From Acidiphilium sp. PA (GTDB lineage Bacteria; Pseudomonadota; Alphaproteobacteria; Acetobacterales; Acetobacteraceae), in NCBI RefSeq assembly GCF_026191915.1, contig NZ_JAIMBY010000004.1, forward strand, positions 186,001 to 250,000: 64,000 nucleotides of DNA. Reading direction: 5' to 3'. The translations under genes were made by a program, and so were the position numbers. The notes under the pieces were generated by a model. That model searched no databases and had not been told where the DNA came from. It saw only the letters and a program-made list of their open reading frames with translations. Shown here piece after piece: positions 52,087 to 62,249 of this stretch. Every line of letters starts with the position of its first letter. Position 1 is the first letter of the stretch.

Positions 52087-53018
52087 TGCGCCGCTTCAAG
52101 CTGGACGGACTCAAGCTCGGCGCACTGCTCTGGGCCGCTGGTCTCGCCCTGCCCTTCGCGCTCGATAGCTCCTGGGTTTCGATCGCCGCATTTTTCGCGA
52201 TCTACGCCATCACCGCGCTGTCGGAGGATGTCATTCTCGGCCGCGCCGGCATGTTCGACATGGGGCATGCGGTCTATTTTGGCATCGGCGCCTATGTCAC
52301 CGCCATTCTGAACACCACGCTGAACGTGCCGATTCTGCTCACCCTGCCGCTCGCCATGCTGCTCGCCGCCGCCGCGGGCGCGCTGCTCTCTGCCCCGCTG
52401 ATCCGCCTGCGCGGCGATTATCTGCTGGTCGCGACCATCGGGTTCAACGCCATCTTCGTCCTCGCGATGCAGAACAACCCCGGCGGCATCACCGGCGGGT
52501 CGGACGGCATCACCGGCATCGGCGTGCCCTCGCTATTCGGGTTGCAGCTCGAAAGCCAGAGCGCGATGTTCTGGCTCGACTGGGCGCTGCTCGGCCTGGT
52601 GCTTCTGGTCATGCGCAATCTCGATACGTGCGAATTCGGCCGCGCGCTGCGATATCTCAAGCAGGACGAACTCGCCGCCAGCACGCTCGGCGTCGATGCC
52701 CGGAAGGTGAAAACCCTGGCTTTCGCCCTCGGCGCCGCGCTCGCCGGCCTCGCCGGCACCCTGTTCGCGGTGCAACTCTCCACCGTCAGCCCCTCATCTT
52801 TCGTGTTCACCGAATCGGTCACGCTGTTCGCCATCGTCATCGTCGGCGGCCAGGGTTCGATCCCCGGCGTCCTGCTGGGCACCGCGCTGATGTTCGTGGT
52901 GCCGCAGATTTTCCGGAGTCTCGCGGAATACCGCTACTTCGTGTTCGGCATCGCGATGATCGCGGTGATGGTGCTGCGCCCGCAGGGCCTGCTGCCGCGC
53001 AAACGGAGCGCCGCATGA
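52086..53018 (+). CDS. livM: Branched-chain amino acid ABC importer, permease LivM
   Basis: A 310-residue permease, partner of LivH. It has the LivM stretches LGRAGMFDMGHAVYFGIGAYVTAIL, RLRGDYLLVATIGFNAIF and GGSDGITGI, the coupling loop FGRALRYLKQDELAASTLGVDARKVKTLAFALGAALAGLAG and the C-terminal GGQGSIPGVLLGTALM. ATG overlaps the livH stop by one base and the livG start by four. About nine helices are expected. Confidence 0.95.
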   Translation: MRRFKLDGLKLGALLWAAGLALPFALDSSWVSIAAFFAIYAITALSEDVILGRAGMFDMGHAVYFGIGAYVTAILNTTLNVPILLTLPLAMLLAAAAGALLSAPLIRLRGDYLLVATIGFNAIFVLAMQNNPGGITGGSDGITGIGVPSLFGLQLESQSAMFWLDWALLGLVLLVMRNLDTCEFGRALRYLKQDELAASTLGVDARKVKTLAFALGAALAGLAGTLFAVQLSTVSPSSFVFTESVTLFAIVIVGGQGSIPGVLLGTALMFVVPQIFRSLAEYRYFVFGIAMIAVMVLRPQGLLPRKRSAA

Positions 53019-53797
53019 GCGCGCTGCTCGAACTCGACGGCGTCGGCATCAGCTTCGGCGGTCTGCGCGCCGTGGATGATCTGAGCTTCACCGTCAATGA
53101 GGGGCAGATCGTCGGGTTGATCGGGCCCAACGGCGCGGGCAAGACGACGGTCTTCAACATGATCACCGGCGTCTACAAACCTGGCGCCGGCGCGATCCGC
53201 TGGCAGGGCAACGACATCACCGGCGCCAAACCCGCCCGCATCGCCACCCTCGGCCTGCGCCGGACGTTTCAGACCATCCGCCTGTTCACTGAGATGAGCG
53301 TGTTCGAAAACGTCCGCGCCGGCTACCACCTCGCCGCGCGCCAGCGCTGGTGGCAGGGCCTGCTGGCCCTGCCGGCGCAGCGCGGCGAGGAAGCCGAACT
53401 CGCCGCACGCACACACGACATCCTCCGTCGCCTCGACCTTGAAAGCGTCGCGGATGCACCGGCGACCGCGTTGCCTTATGGCGTGCAGCGCCGCGTCGAA
53501 CTCGCCCGCACCCTGGCCGGGCAACCAAAACTAATCATTCTCGACGAACCCGCCGCCGGGCTGAACGATGCGGAATCGGCCGCCCTCAACGATACGATCT
53601 TCATGATCCGCGAGACCGGTGTCACCATCCTGCTGGTCGAGCACGACATGAATGTGGTGATGCAGGTGAGCGACCACATCGTGGTGATCAATTTCGGCCG
53701 CAAGATCGCCGAAGGCAACGCGGTCTCGATCCGCGCCGATCCCGCGGTGATCGAGGCCTATCTCGGCCGGGAAGACGACGAGGCAGCCGCGGCATGA
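53015..53797 (+). CDS. livG: Branched-chain amino acid ABC importer, ATPase LivG
   Basis: A 260-residue ATPase: Walker A GPNGAGKTT, the LivG-typical insert RTFQTIRLFTEMSVFENVRAGYH, a variant signature ALPYGVQRRVELARTL (LPYGxQR in place of LSGGQ, normal in LivG), Walker B IILDEPAAGLN and H-loop LVEHDMNVV. It overlaps livM by four bases and livF by four. Confidence 0.95.
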   Translation: MSALLELDGVGISFGGLRAVDDLSFTVNEGQIVGLIGPNGAGKTTVFNMITGVYKPGAGAIRWQGNDITGAKPARIATLGLRRTFQTIRLFTEMSVFENVRAGYHLAARQRWWQGLLALPAQRGEEAELAARTHDILRRLDLESVADAPATALPYGVQRRVELARTLAGQPKLIILDEPAAGLNDAESAALNDTIFMIRETGVTILLVEHDMNVVMQVSDHIVVINFGRKIAEGNAVSIRADPAVIEAYLGREDDEAAAA

Positions 53798-54510
53798 GCC
53801 TGCTGGTCATCGCGGATTTGCGGGTCGCCTACGGCCAGATCGAGGCGCTGAAAGGCGTCTCCCTTACCGTCGCGGCGGGCGAGGTGGTCGCCATCCTCGG
53901 CGCGAACGGTGCCGGCAAGACCACGCTGATGCGCGCAATCTCGGGCCTGCTGCCCAAAACCGGCGGCACCATCGGATTCGAAGGCACCGATATCACCCGC
54001 ACCAATGCCGACCGCATCGTGCGCCTCGGCATCGCACAATCGCCCGAAGGCCGCCGCGTGTTCGGCACCCTCACGGTCGCGGAAAACCTGAAACTCGGCG
54101 GCTTCACCCGCCCGCCCCGCGAGGTTCCCGCGAGCGTCGAGGCCATCTACGCCATGTTCCCCCGCCTCGCCGAGCGCCGTGCCCAGTTCGCTGGCACCTT
54201 GTCCGGCGGCGAACAACAGATGCTCGCGATCGGCCGCGCCCTGGTCGCCAAACCCAAACTCCTGCTGCTCGACGAACCCAGCCTCGGCCTCGCCCCGATC
54301 ATCATCCAGAGCATCTTCCGCAGCCTGCGCAGCATCGCCGATACCGGCGTCACCATCCTGATCGTCGAGCAAAACGCCCGCGCCGCCCTGAAACTGGCCG
54401 ACCGCGGCTACGTGTTGGAAGTCGGCCGCATCATCCACCAGGACAGCGCAGGCAGTTTGCTCGCGTCGGGCCAGATGCAGGAAGCCTATCTCGGCCGCGC
54501 GGCATCTTAA
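53794..54510 (+). CDS. livF: Branched-chain amino acid ABC importer, ATPase LivF
   Basis: A 238-residue ATPase: Walker A GANGAGKTT, AQSPEGRRVFGTLTVAENL (LivF hallmark), signature LSGGEQQMLAIGRAL, Walker B LLLLDEPSLGLAP and IVEQNARAAL. It pairs with LivG. It is the last gene of livKHMGF; a mirrored T-rich repeat pair starts about 26 bases after its stop and probably ends the transcript. Confidence 0.96.
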   Translation: MSLLVIADLRVAYGQIEALKGVSLTVAAGEVVAILGANGAGKTTLMRAISGLLPKTGGTIGFEGTDITRTNADRIVRLGIAQSPEGRRVFGTLTVAENLKLGGFTRPPREVPASVEAIYAMFPRLAERRAQFAGTLSGGEQQMLAIGRALVAKPKLLLLDEPSLGLAPIIIQSIFRSLRSIADTGVTILIVEQNARAALKLADRGYVLEVGRIIHQDSAGSLLASGQMQEAYLGRAAS

Positions 54511-54827
54511 GCCGGCCGTAATCGGTTTTCAGAAGAAAGGTTCTCTTTATTTGTGAACAAAAAGAGAAGCAAAAAAAACTTCGCTAATCTGGGCCCGTGC
54601 CGGTCGAAACGACCATGCGCCCGAGTCAGAAAGTTTTTTGCTTCTTTTTTACAAAAAAGAAGTCCTCTTATGCCTTGCCCGCCATCGCGCTGGCCGCGGC
54701 CTCTGCGGTGCGCCCAATTCGACCGGCACAAACACTGCCTCACGTCGGCGGCCCCGGTCCATGGTCGATCGGTTCCCGCCCTGTTAAACATCGCCCCTGG
54801 CGCTACGGATTTGAGTAGCGCCATGTT
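54511..54827. other. Intergenic region between livF and the polyketide synthase gene
   Basis: The first half is the mirrored repeat pair (54538-54665). The second half must hold the promoter of the rkpA-like operon; no clear promoter boxes were picked. No gene is supported. Confidence 0.5.
54538..54665. repeat. Mirrored pair of T-rich palindromic repeats (copies 5 and 6)
   Basis: Copy 5: TTCTCTTT (54541-54548), loop with TTG/CAA, AAAGAGAA (54561-54568), then GCAAAAAAAACTT. Copy 6, opposite direction: AAAGTTTTTTG, then CTTCTTTTTT (54641-54650), AC, AAAAAAGAAG (54653-54662). Between them is GGGCCCGTGCCGGTCG, AAAC, GACC, whose GGGCCCGTGCCGGT is the reverse complement of the spacer in the pair at 45590. 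The two pairs are therefore the same composite element in opposite orientation. Confidence 0.85.
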
Positions 54828-57800
54828 ATGTTGCAAAATATTAAACTTCTTGCGTTGCCCAGACCGAAAGAGAGCAGTGATTTGATTTCGTTACCCACGA
54901 ACCCCGCCCGCCCCGACCGTTCGCAGGTTGCCATCAACGGCATCGCCTGCCGTCTGCCCGGTGCCGCGGATGAGGCTGCGTTCTGGCAATTGCTGGTCGA
55001 TGAACGCTGCGCGGTCGGGCCGCTGCCTGCCGGCCGGTGGCGCGCCGAGCGGTTCTTCCATCCCGACAAGAGCCAGCCCGGCTTCAGCTACACCTTCGCG
55101 GGCGGGTATATCGACGATCCGCTGGGGTTCGACCCGGCCGTCTTCGGCATTTCGCCCCGCGAAGCCGCCGAAATCGACCCCCAGCAACGGCTTCTGCTCG
55201 ATGTCGTCTGGGGTGCGCTCGAAAATGCCGGCATCCCGCCCAGCACGCTGGCCGGCACGGAGGTCGGCGTCTATGTCGGCGCCTCCAGCCTTGATTACGG
55301 GAACCTGCACACCACCGATCCCGCCGCGATCGAGAGCCATTTCATGACCGGCAACACCCTCTCGGTGCTGTCCAACCGGATTTCCTACATCTTCGATTTC
55401 CACGGTCCCAGCTTCACCATCGACACCGCCTGCTCCTCCTCGCTGGTCGCCTTTGCCGAAGCCCAGGCCGCGATCGCGTCGGGCCGGATCGATGTCGCGA
55501 TCGTCGCAGGCGTCAACCTGCTGCTCTCACCGACCCCCTTCATCGGCTTCTCCCGCGCCTCGATGCTCTCGCCCACCGGTCTGTGCCGCCCGTTCGCCGC
55601 CGCGGCGGATGGCTATGTCCGTGCCGAGGGCGCGGTCGCAATGGTGCTCACGCGGCGCGATGTCGCACTCGAGCGCGGCTATCAGATCCGCGCCGTTGCT
55701 CTGGCGTCGGGCATCAATTCGGACGGCCGCACGTCGGGCATCTCGCTTCCCGCGATGGAAGGCCAGCGCGCCCTGCTCGAACGCATCTACGGCGAGGCCG
55801 GCATCAACCCCGCCCGCCTGTCCTTCGCCGAAGCGCACGGCACCGGCACCGCCGTGGGCGACCCCGCCGAAGCCACCGCGATCGGCGAGGCGCTCGGGCA
55901 GAAACGCGCGGACATCCTGCCGATCGGCTCGGTCAAATCCAACATCGGCCATCTGGAACCGGCTTCCGGTCTTGCCGGCATGTTCAAAGCCGTTCTGGCG
56001 ATGGAACACCGCCTGCTGCCGCGCACGCTGCACACCGAGACGCTGAACCCGGCGATCGATTTCGGCGCGCTCAACCTCGCCGTGGCAGCAACGGCGTTGC
56101 CGCTCGCCGCTACCGGCACGTTGCACGCCGGCATCTCCTCGTTCGGCTTCGGCGGCACCAACGCTCATGTCGTGCTGCGCGCCGCCGAAGGCATCGAAAT
56201 CGCGACGCCGGCACCCGGCATCCCAGCCCCTGACGCCGCCAGCGCCGGCACCGCGGCGGTGCTGATGCTCTCCGCCCATTCCAAGGCGGCCCTCGCCGCA
56301 ACCGCCGCCGCCTTCGCCGATCATATGGTGAAAAGCGACATCGCCCCCGCGCGCGTGGCCAACGCCGTCGCCTGGCAGCGAGACCTCGCCGGCCACCGCC
56401 TCGCCCTTCCCGTCGACTCTGCCATCGCGATGGCGCAGGCGCTACGGAATTTCGCGCAAACCGGCAGCAATCCCACCATCGCCACCGGCACCGCACCGGC
56501 CGCACCGGCGCGGCTGTGCTTCGTGTTCTCCGGCAACGGTTGCCAATGGGCCGGCATGGGCCGCACCGCCTATCAGCGCGCCGCCGCGTTCCGCCAGCGG
56601 TTCGACGCGATCGACGCCGCATTCCAGCCGCTCGCCGGCTGGTCCCTGGTCGAAGCCCTGCATGACCCCGATCTGGCGGCACGGCTCAAATTCACCCGCA
56701 TCGCCCAGCCCATGTTGTTCGCGGTGCAGGCATCGCTCACCGCTGCCCTCGCCGCCGCCGGCATCGCGCCGGACCTGGTGCTGGGCCACAGCGTCGGTGA
56801 AGTCGCCGCCGCCGAAGCCGCAGGCGCCATCAGCCTCGCCACCGCGGTGCACATCATCTATCACCGCAGCCAGCAGCAGGAGGATGTCCACGGTCTCGGC
56901 ACCATGGCGGTCGCCAGCCTGTCGCACGACGCGGCCACCACCCTGATCGAGGAAGCCGGCTTCACCGGCCTCGAAGTCGCCGCCAGCAACAGCCCCACCT
57001 CGGTCACGTTGTCGGGCGATGAAGCCACCATCCGCCGCTTCGTCCGCTTCGCGCAGAAGCGCCGCATCGCCACCCGCGTGCTCGATCTCGCCTACCCGTT
57101 TCACTCGGCCCTGCTCGCGCCGATCCGCGCCCCCCTGCTCGAAGCGCTTGGGGCGATCGCGGCCAGCAACACCGCAACCGGCTTCATCTCCACCGTCACC
57201 GGCGCAGCCCTCGCGGGCGACCGGCTCGATGCCGAATACTGGTGGCACAATGTGCGTGAACCGGTCCGCTTCCGCGACGCGATCGCCACCGCCGCCCGTC
57301 AGGGTGCCACGCTGTTCGTCGAAATCGGCCCGCGCCCGATCCTCGGTAACAACATCACCGACACGCTGCGCGACATCGGCGTCGACGGCACGGTACTCGC
57401 AAGCTTGGTCGAAGAAAAAAACGGCGCCCTGCCCGGCGATCCGCTCACCGCCATCCTCGCCCGCGCGCTGGCCGCGGGCGCGCGGTTCGATGTGGGGCGC
57501 GCCTTCGGTGACCGTCCGGCGCATCGCATCGCTCTGCCGCCCTACGCCTGGCAGCGCCGCCAGTTTCCGCACAACCACACCGCCGAAGCGCTCGATTTCT
57601 ACGGAACCGCCCCGCTGCACCCGCTGATCGGCAGCCGCCTGCAGGCCGGCGGCACCGAATGGCGCCATCTGCTCGATGCCACGATCGTACCCTATCTGGC
57701 CGATCACCGGATCGACGATGAAATCGTCGTCCCCGGCACCGGCTTTGCCGAAATGGCGCTCGCCGTCGCGCGCGAAACCTGGCCCGAAGGCCCGATCGCG

Positions 57801-60800
57801 CTCGAAGATTTCGACCTGCTGCAATGGCTGCCGCTGCAGGCCGGGCAGATGCGCGAAATCTCGGTCCGTCTCGCCGGCGATACCGGCGTGGTCGAAATCT
57901 GGAGCCGCCCCCGCCACGCGGGCGATGAATGGACGCTGCATGCGCGGGGCCGCATCACCCGCCCGGCCTCGGCACCGCCCGCCTTCATCGCCCGCGCCGA
58001 CCTGCCGCACCACATGACCGCCGAACGCGTCTACGCCAGCGCGAGCGATGCCGGGGTTGATTACGGCCCTTCCTTCCGCCGCGTGCTCGCCGCAGGGCGC
58101 GACGACAAGATCATCGAAATCGACCTCGCCCCGATCGAGGCGTCCGCTGGTGCCTTCACCCGCCCGCACATCCTGCACCCGGTGGCGCTCGATGCCGCGT
58201 TCCACGCGCTGTTCGAAAACATCAAACTGCGCCAGGGCGAGCGCTACGCCTATCTGCCGGTCCGCTTCGCCAATCTGCGGATCGATCAGGACGACGCAAT
58301 CCCCGCCCGCGCCCGCGTCGTGGTCGATCGCGAGACCGATCATTCGCTCTCGATCGCCGCCACGCTCTACGCCGCCGATCACAGCGTGATCGCAACCCTG
58401 ACCGGCGGCCTGTTCCGGGCCGTGGTGTTCGACCGTCGCAAAGCCGCCCCCGCGCTGTTCCACCAGACCGCCATCAGGCTCGAACGCTTCGCCGCCGGTG
58501 CCGCGCTGTACCAGGATGCCGTGGCCGCGCTGCAGTACAAGGTGCTAACCGAACGCCCGGAATCCTGGCAGATCCTCGAAGCCTTCGCCCGCGCGCTCGC
58601 CCATCAGGCGCTCACCGAATGCCGCGAGACCCAACCGCCATCGCCGCTCGCCGCCAGCCTCTACGCCGGTCTGCAAGCCGCCGGCCTTGCCACCAATACC
58701 GGCGATCGCTGGACCCTGGCAGCCGAAACCGGCCTGCCCGCCGCCACCCTGATCCTCGAAGCCTTCGCCGCCGAACACGCCGGCGCCACGCCCGAAATCG
58801 TGCTCGGCGCCCAGGCGCTGCGCAGCCTGCCCGCCGCCATCGCCACCGGTGCGCGCGCTGTCGTCAGCGCATCGATCATCGACCAGTTCGAGACCGAGTC
58901 GATCCTCGCCGCCCCACTGAACCAGGCCGCCCTCGCTCTGGTCAGCCGCCTCGCTGGTCGCACCGCGCCCGATCCGCTGCGCCTGCTGATTGGCGAACCA
59001 GGCTCGATGGGGCTGCTGCACACGCTCCTGCCGCTGATCCGCGCCCAGCGCGCCACCGTCACCATCGCGGGCACCGACGGCAAACGCCTGCGCCACCTCC
59101 AGGCCCGGCGCGGCACGGTCGATGGCATCGACATCCTCGACCTCACCGAAACCGATGACGCCCCGATCGAAACCAGATACGATCTCGCCCTGGCTTTCGC
59201 CGGCGCCATCACCGACGATGCAACCCTCGCCCGCGGCCTCGCCGCGCGGATCGGCCCCGCCGGCCTGATCGCGGTGCTGCAACCGACCGACTCGATCATG
59301 CTCGATGTCCTGCTCGGCGCGACCGATGCCGGCGCCCCGCGCAGCGTCTCCCGCCATGATGCCAGCCGCGCCCTGCTGCACGCGGGTTTCCACGCGATCG
59401 AACCGTACCCGACCGGTGCGGGCACCGGCACCATCCTGCTCGCCCGGCCGGATGCCGTCGCAACCCCGGCCGCCGCCGCAGCACCGCCGGCCGTGCTGAT
59501 CGGCCATGCAGAGTTGTTCGACGCGCTGACCCAAACCATCCATGCCCAGGGCCGCACCGTGCGGTCCATCGCGACCGATCCGGCCGGTTTCGGCGCGGCC
59601 TGCGCCAGCATCGCCGCCGCGCACCCGGATCAGACGATCGATTACGTGTTCACCGCCGCCGACCGCAGCCTCGAAGCCAATATCGATCATCTCGCCGCCC
59701 TGCTCAGCGCCATCGCAGCCCTGCCCGCCCGGCTCTGGCTGGTGGTGAGTGGGATCGACGGCAGCGACCCCGCCGCCGAAGCCCTGTGGTGTTTCGCCCG
59801 CGTCGCGGTCAATGAATATCCCGACATCACCCTCAAACTGATAGACCTCGCACCCGGCCTCGCGCCGGACAGCGCCGCGCCCCATCTCGCCGCGCTACTC
59901 GCCGCACCCGGCACCGAGGCGGAATTGCTGATCGATGCCACCGGCATTACCGCCATCCGCCTCGCCAACGGCGTCACCACCGGGCAAATCAGTCATCAGG
60001 TCGAGGCCGCGCGGCTCGAACTGCCAGCCAAGGGCGTGCTCTCGCAGTTCGACTGGGTGCCCGCCACCCGCACCGCTCCCGCCGCGCACGAGGTCGAGGT
60101 CGAAATCGCTGCCGCCGGTCTGAACTTCCGCGACGTCATGCTCGCCACCGGCCTGCTCGATGACGACGTGCTCGACGATGGGCTGGCCGGCGCGGTGTTC
60201 GGCTTCGAATGCGCCGGGCGCGTCGTCCGCGCCGGCAGCGCCGTTACCACGCTGCAACCGGGCGACGCGGTCATGGGCTTCGGCCGCCAGAGTTTCGCCA
60301 CCCACACCACCGCCGATGCGCGGGTCTTCACCAAACTGCCCGAAGGCATGGCGGTCGAGGCGAGCACCTCAATTCCCGTCGCCTTCCTCACCGCCTGGTA
60401 CGGGCTGGTCCATCTCGCCCAGTTGCGCGAAGGCGAAACGGTGCTGATCCACGGTGCCGCCGGCGGCGTCGGCATCGCCGCCATGCAGATCGCCCGTGCC
60501 CGCGGTGCCCGCATCATCGCCACCGTCAGCTCGCCCGACAAGCGCGCGCTCGCCACACTGTTCGGCGCCGAGTTCATCTTCAACTCCCGCACCACGGCCT
60601 TCGCCGATGACATCCGCGATGCGATCGGCGGCGTCGATGTCGTGCTGAACTCCCTGGCCGGCGAAGCCATGCTCGCCAGCCTGAAATGCCTCAAGCCGTT
60701 CGGCCGCTTCATCGAACTCGGCAAGCGCGACTATGTCGCCAACACCGCCCTCGGCCTGCGCCCGTTCCGCCGCAACCTGACCTATTTCGGCGTCGACCTC

Positions 60801-62249
60801 GATCAGCTGCTCGCCGCCAACCTGCCGCTCACCCAGGCTCTGATGCAGGACATCGTGGCGGGCTTCGAACGCGGCGATTTCTGCCCGCTGCCCTACCGCG
60901 CGTTCGATGCGCGAGCGGCGGCGGAGGCGTTCCAGTCGATGCAATCGGGCCTGCACATCGGCAAATTGGTGGTCCGCCCGCCATCCCCGCCGATGGCCAC
61001 GACCGCGCCGGTCCACCGCTTCGAACCGGCCGCCGGCGCGCATCTCGTCGTTGGCGGCACCAGCGGCTTCGGGTTCGAAACCGCCGCCTGGCTCGCCGAA
61101 CAGGGCGCGCGCACCATTGTCCTCGCCTCGCGCCGCGGCACGCTCGAACCCGCGCTGCAGGCCCGCGCCGAGGCGATGACCAGCCTCGGCACCACCATTC
61201 TGGTCGAACCACTCGATGCGACCGACCAGGCCGCGGTCACCGCCCTGATCGCGCGCCTCACCGCCGAACACGGCCGCGTCGCCGGCATCATCCACGCCGC
61301 CATGGTGCTCGACGATGGGCTGATCGCCAACCTCACGCCGGCCCGCACGCGCGCGGTGCTGGCCCCCAAGATCATCGGGGCCGCCCAGCTCGACCACGCC
61401 ACGCGCGATCAGGCGCTCGACTATTTCGTCGCCTATTCCTCCGCCACCACCATGATCGGCAACCCCGGCCAGTCTGCCTATGTCGCCGCCAATGGCTATC
61501 TGCAGGGGCTGATGCGCAATCGCCGCGCCCGCGGCCTGCCCGGCCTGGCGGTCGCCTGGGGCGGCATCGCCGATGCCGGCGTGCTGGCGCGCGATCAGGA
61601 GACCGCGGCGAAACTCGAACGCATCAGCGGCATCGCCGCGATGCGGGCGCGTGAGGCGCTCGGCTATCTTGGCGGCCTGCTCGCCGCCGGCAACACCGTG
61701 CCCGCCACGGTCTACTGCGCCACCATCCGCCCGAACGGGATGCTGCGCGCGCTGAAACTGCTGCAAACCCCAAGTTTCGCGGGCCTGTTCACCACCGCCG
61801 ACAGCATCAGCGCGGATGCCGGGCTCGACCTCGCCGGCATGATCGCCGGCAAGCCGGACGCCGAAGCCCGCGCCCTGGTGGCCGCGCTCGTCGCCGCCGA
61901 AGTTGCCCGCATTCTCCGCCTCGCCGCCGAGGATATCGACCCGGCCCGCCGGCTTGATGAACTGGGGATGGACTCGCTCATGAGCATCGAACTCCGCATG
62001 GGCATCGAAACCCGCTTCGGCGTCGAGTTGCCGGTCGTCGCGATCAACTCGGGCGTCAGCGTCAACGATCTCGCCGCCCGCCTGATCGCCGGTGCCGCCG
62101 CGACCACGGCCGACGCCCCTGCAGGCCTCGGCGATGCCGAACGCCGCCTGCTGATGCAGCACGGCGCGCGCGACATCGGCGTCTCCGAACTGATGGCCGT
62201 CAACGAAGCGATCGAGGCGCAGCGCAGCACCGCGGGGACCTTGCTATGA
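54828..62249 (+). CDS. rkpA: Multidomain type I polyketide/fatty-acid synthase, RkpA-like
   Basis: A 2473-residue megasynthase. Domains in order: ketosynthase (about 25-450) with Cys202 in DTACSSS, His337 in EAHGTGT and His375 in NIGHLEP; acyltransferase (555-850) with Ser655 in GHSVGE and His759; dehydratase (930-1220) with His960 and Asp1122 in VALDAAFH; a methyltransferase-like region (1250-1540) whose SAM loop LLIGEPGSMG (about 1387) is degenerate; enoylreductase (1700-2030) with GAAGGVG at 1876; ketoreductase (2070-2260) with GGTSGFG at 2076 and Tyr2218; one carrier domain with Ser2383 in LGMDSLM. The full reducing set on one chain with a single carrier matches Sinorhizobium RkpA, which supplies a lipid for capsule production. 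The dehydratase motif has Asp where Gly is usual (HRIDDEIVVP). Start: ATG 54828 is likely; a TTG at 54882 after AAAGAGAG is possible. It overlaps the next gene by four bases. Confidence 0.9.
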   Translation: MLQNIKLLALPRPKESSDLISLPTNPARPDRSQVAINGIACRLPGAADEAAFWQLLVDERCAVGPLPAGRWRAERFFHPDKSQPGFSYTFAGGYIDDPLGFDPAVFGISPREAAEIDPQQRLLLDVVWGALENAGIPPSTLAGTEVGVYVGASSLDYGNLHTTDPAAIESHFMTGNTLSVLSNRISYIFDFHGPSFTIDTACSSSLVAFAEAQAAIASGRIDVAIVAGVNLLLSPTPFIGFSRASMLSPTGLCRPFAAAADGYVRAEGAVAMVLTRRDVALERGYQIRAVALASGINSDGRTSGISLPAMEGQRALLERIYGEAGINPARLSFAEAHGTGTAVGDPAEATAIGEALGQKRADILPIGSVKSNIGHLEPASGLAGMFKAVLAMEHRLLPRTLHTETLNPAIDFGALNLAVAATALPLAATGTLHAGISSFGFGGTNAHVVLRAAEGIEIATPAPGIPAPDAASAGTAAVLMLSAHSKAALAATAAAFADHMVKSDIAPARVANAVAWQRDLAGHRLALPVDSAIAMAQALRNFAQTGSNPTIATGTAPAAPARLCFVFSGNGCQWAGMGRTAYQRAAAFRQRFDAIDAAFQPLAGWSLVEALHDPDLAARLKFTRIAQPMLFAVQASLTAALAAAGIAPDLVLGHSVGEVAAAEAAGAISLATAVHIIYHRSQQQEDVHGLGTMAVASLSHDAATTLIEEAGFTGLEVAASNSPTSVTLSGDEATIRRFVRFAQKRRIATRVLDLAYPFHSALLAPIRAPLLEALGAIAASNTATGFISTVTGAALAGDRLDAEYWWHNVREPVRFRDAIATAARQGATLFVEIGPRPILGNNITDTLRDIGVDGTVLASLVEEKNGALPGDPLTAILARALAAGARFDVGRAFGDRPAHRIALPPYAWQRRQFPHNHTAEALDFYGTAPLHPLIGSRLQAGGTEWRHLLDATIVPYLADHRIDDEIVVPGTGFAEMALAVARETWPEGPIALEDFDLLQWLPLQAGQMREISVRLAGDTGVVEIWSRPRHAGDEWTLHARGRITRPASAPPAFIARADLPHHMTAERVYASASDAGVDYGPSFRRVLAAGRDDKIIEIDLAPIEASAGAFTRPHILHPVALDAAFHALFENIKLRQGERYAYLPVRFANLRIDQDDAIPARARVVVDRETDHSLSIAATLYAADHSVIATLTGGLFRAVVFDRRKAAPALFHQTAIRLERFAAGAALYQDAVAALQYKVLTERPESWQILEAFARALAHQALTECRETQPPSPLAASLYAGLQAAGLATNTGDRWTLAAETGLPAATLILEAFAAEHAGATPEIVLGAQALRSLPAAIATGARAVVSASIIDQFETESILAAPLNQAALALVSRLAGRTAPDPLRLLIGEPGSMGLLHTLLPLIRAQRATVTIAGTDGKRLRHLQARRGTVDGIDILDLTETDDAPIETRYDLALAFAGAITDDATLARGLAARIGPAGLIAVLQPTDSIMLDVLLGATDAGAPRSVSRHDASRALLHAGFHAIEPYPTGAGTGTILLARPDAVATPAAAAAPPAVLIGHAELFDALTQTIHAQGRTVRSIATDPAGFGAACASIAAAHPDQTIDYVFTAADRSLEANIDHLAALLSAIAALPARLWLVVSGIDGSDPAAEALWCFARVAVNEYPDITLKLIDLAPGLAPDSAAPHLAALLAAPGTEAELLIDATGITAIRLANGVTTGQISHQVEAARLELPAKGVLSQFDWVPATRTAPAAHEVEVEIAAAGLNFRDVMLATGLLDDDVLDDGLAGAVFGFECAGRVVRAGSAVTTLQPGDAVMGFGRQSFATHTTADARVFTKLPEGMAVEASTSIPVAFLTAWYGLVHLAQLREGETVLIHGAAGGVGIAAMQIARARGARIIATVSSPDKRALATLFGAEFIFNSRTTAFADDIRDAIGGVDVVLNSLAGEAMLASLKCLKPFGRFIELGKRDYVANTALGLRPFRRNLTYFGVDLDQLLAANLPLTQALMQDIVAGFERGDFCPLPYRAFDARAAAEAFQSMQSGLHIGKLVVRPPSPPMATTAPVHRFEPAAGAHLVVGGTSGFGFETAAWLAEQGARTIVLASRRGTLEPALQARAEAMTSLGTTILVEPLDATDQAAVTALIARLTAEHGRVAGIIHAAMVLDDGLIANLTPARTRAVLAPKIIGAAQLDHATRDQALDYFVAYSSATTMIGNPGQSAYVAANGYLQGLMRNRRARGLPGLAVAWGGIADAGVLARDQETAAKLERISGIAAMRAREALGYLGGLLAAGNTVPATVYCATIRPNGMLRALKLLQTPSFAGLFTTADSISADAGLDLAGMIAGKPDAEARALVAALVAAEVARILRLAAEDIDPARRLDELGMDSLMSIELRMGIETRFGVELPVVAINSGVSVNDLAARLIAGAAATTADAPAGLGDAERRLLMQHGARDIGVSELMAVNEAIEAQRSTAGTLL

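Noticed and set aside
56442-58463. Minus-strand frame of 673 codons within the synthase gene
   Set aside because: It is antisense to the acyltransferase and dehydratase domains whose catalytic residues are intact.
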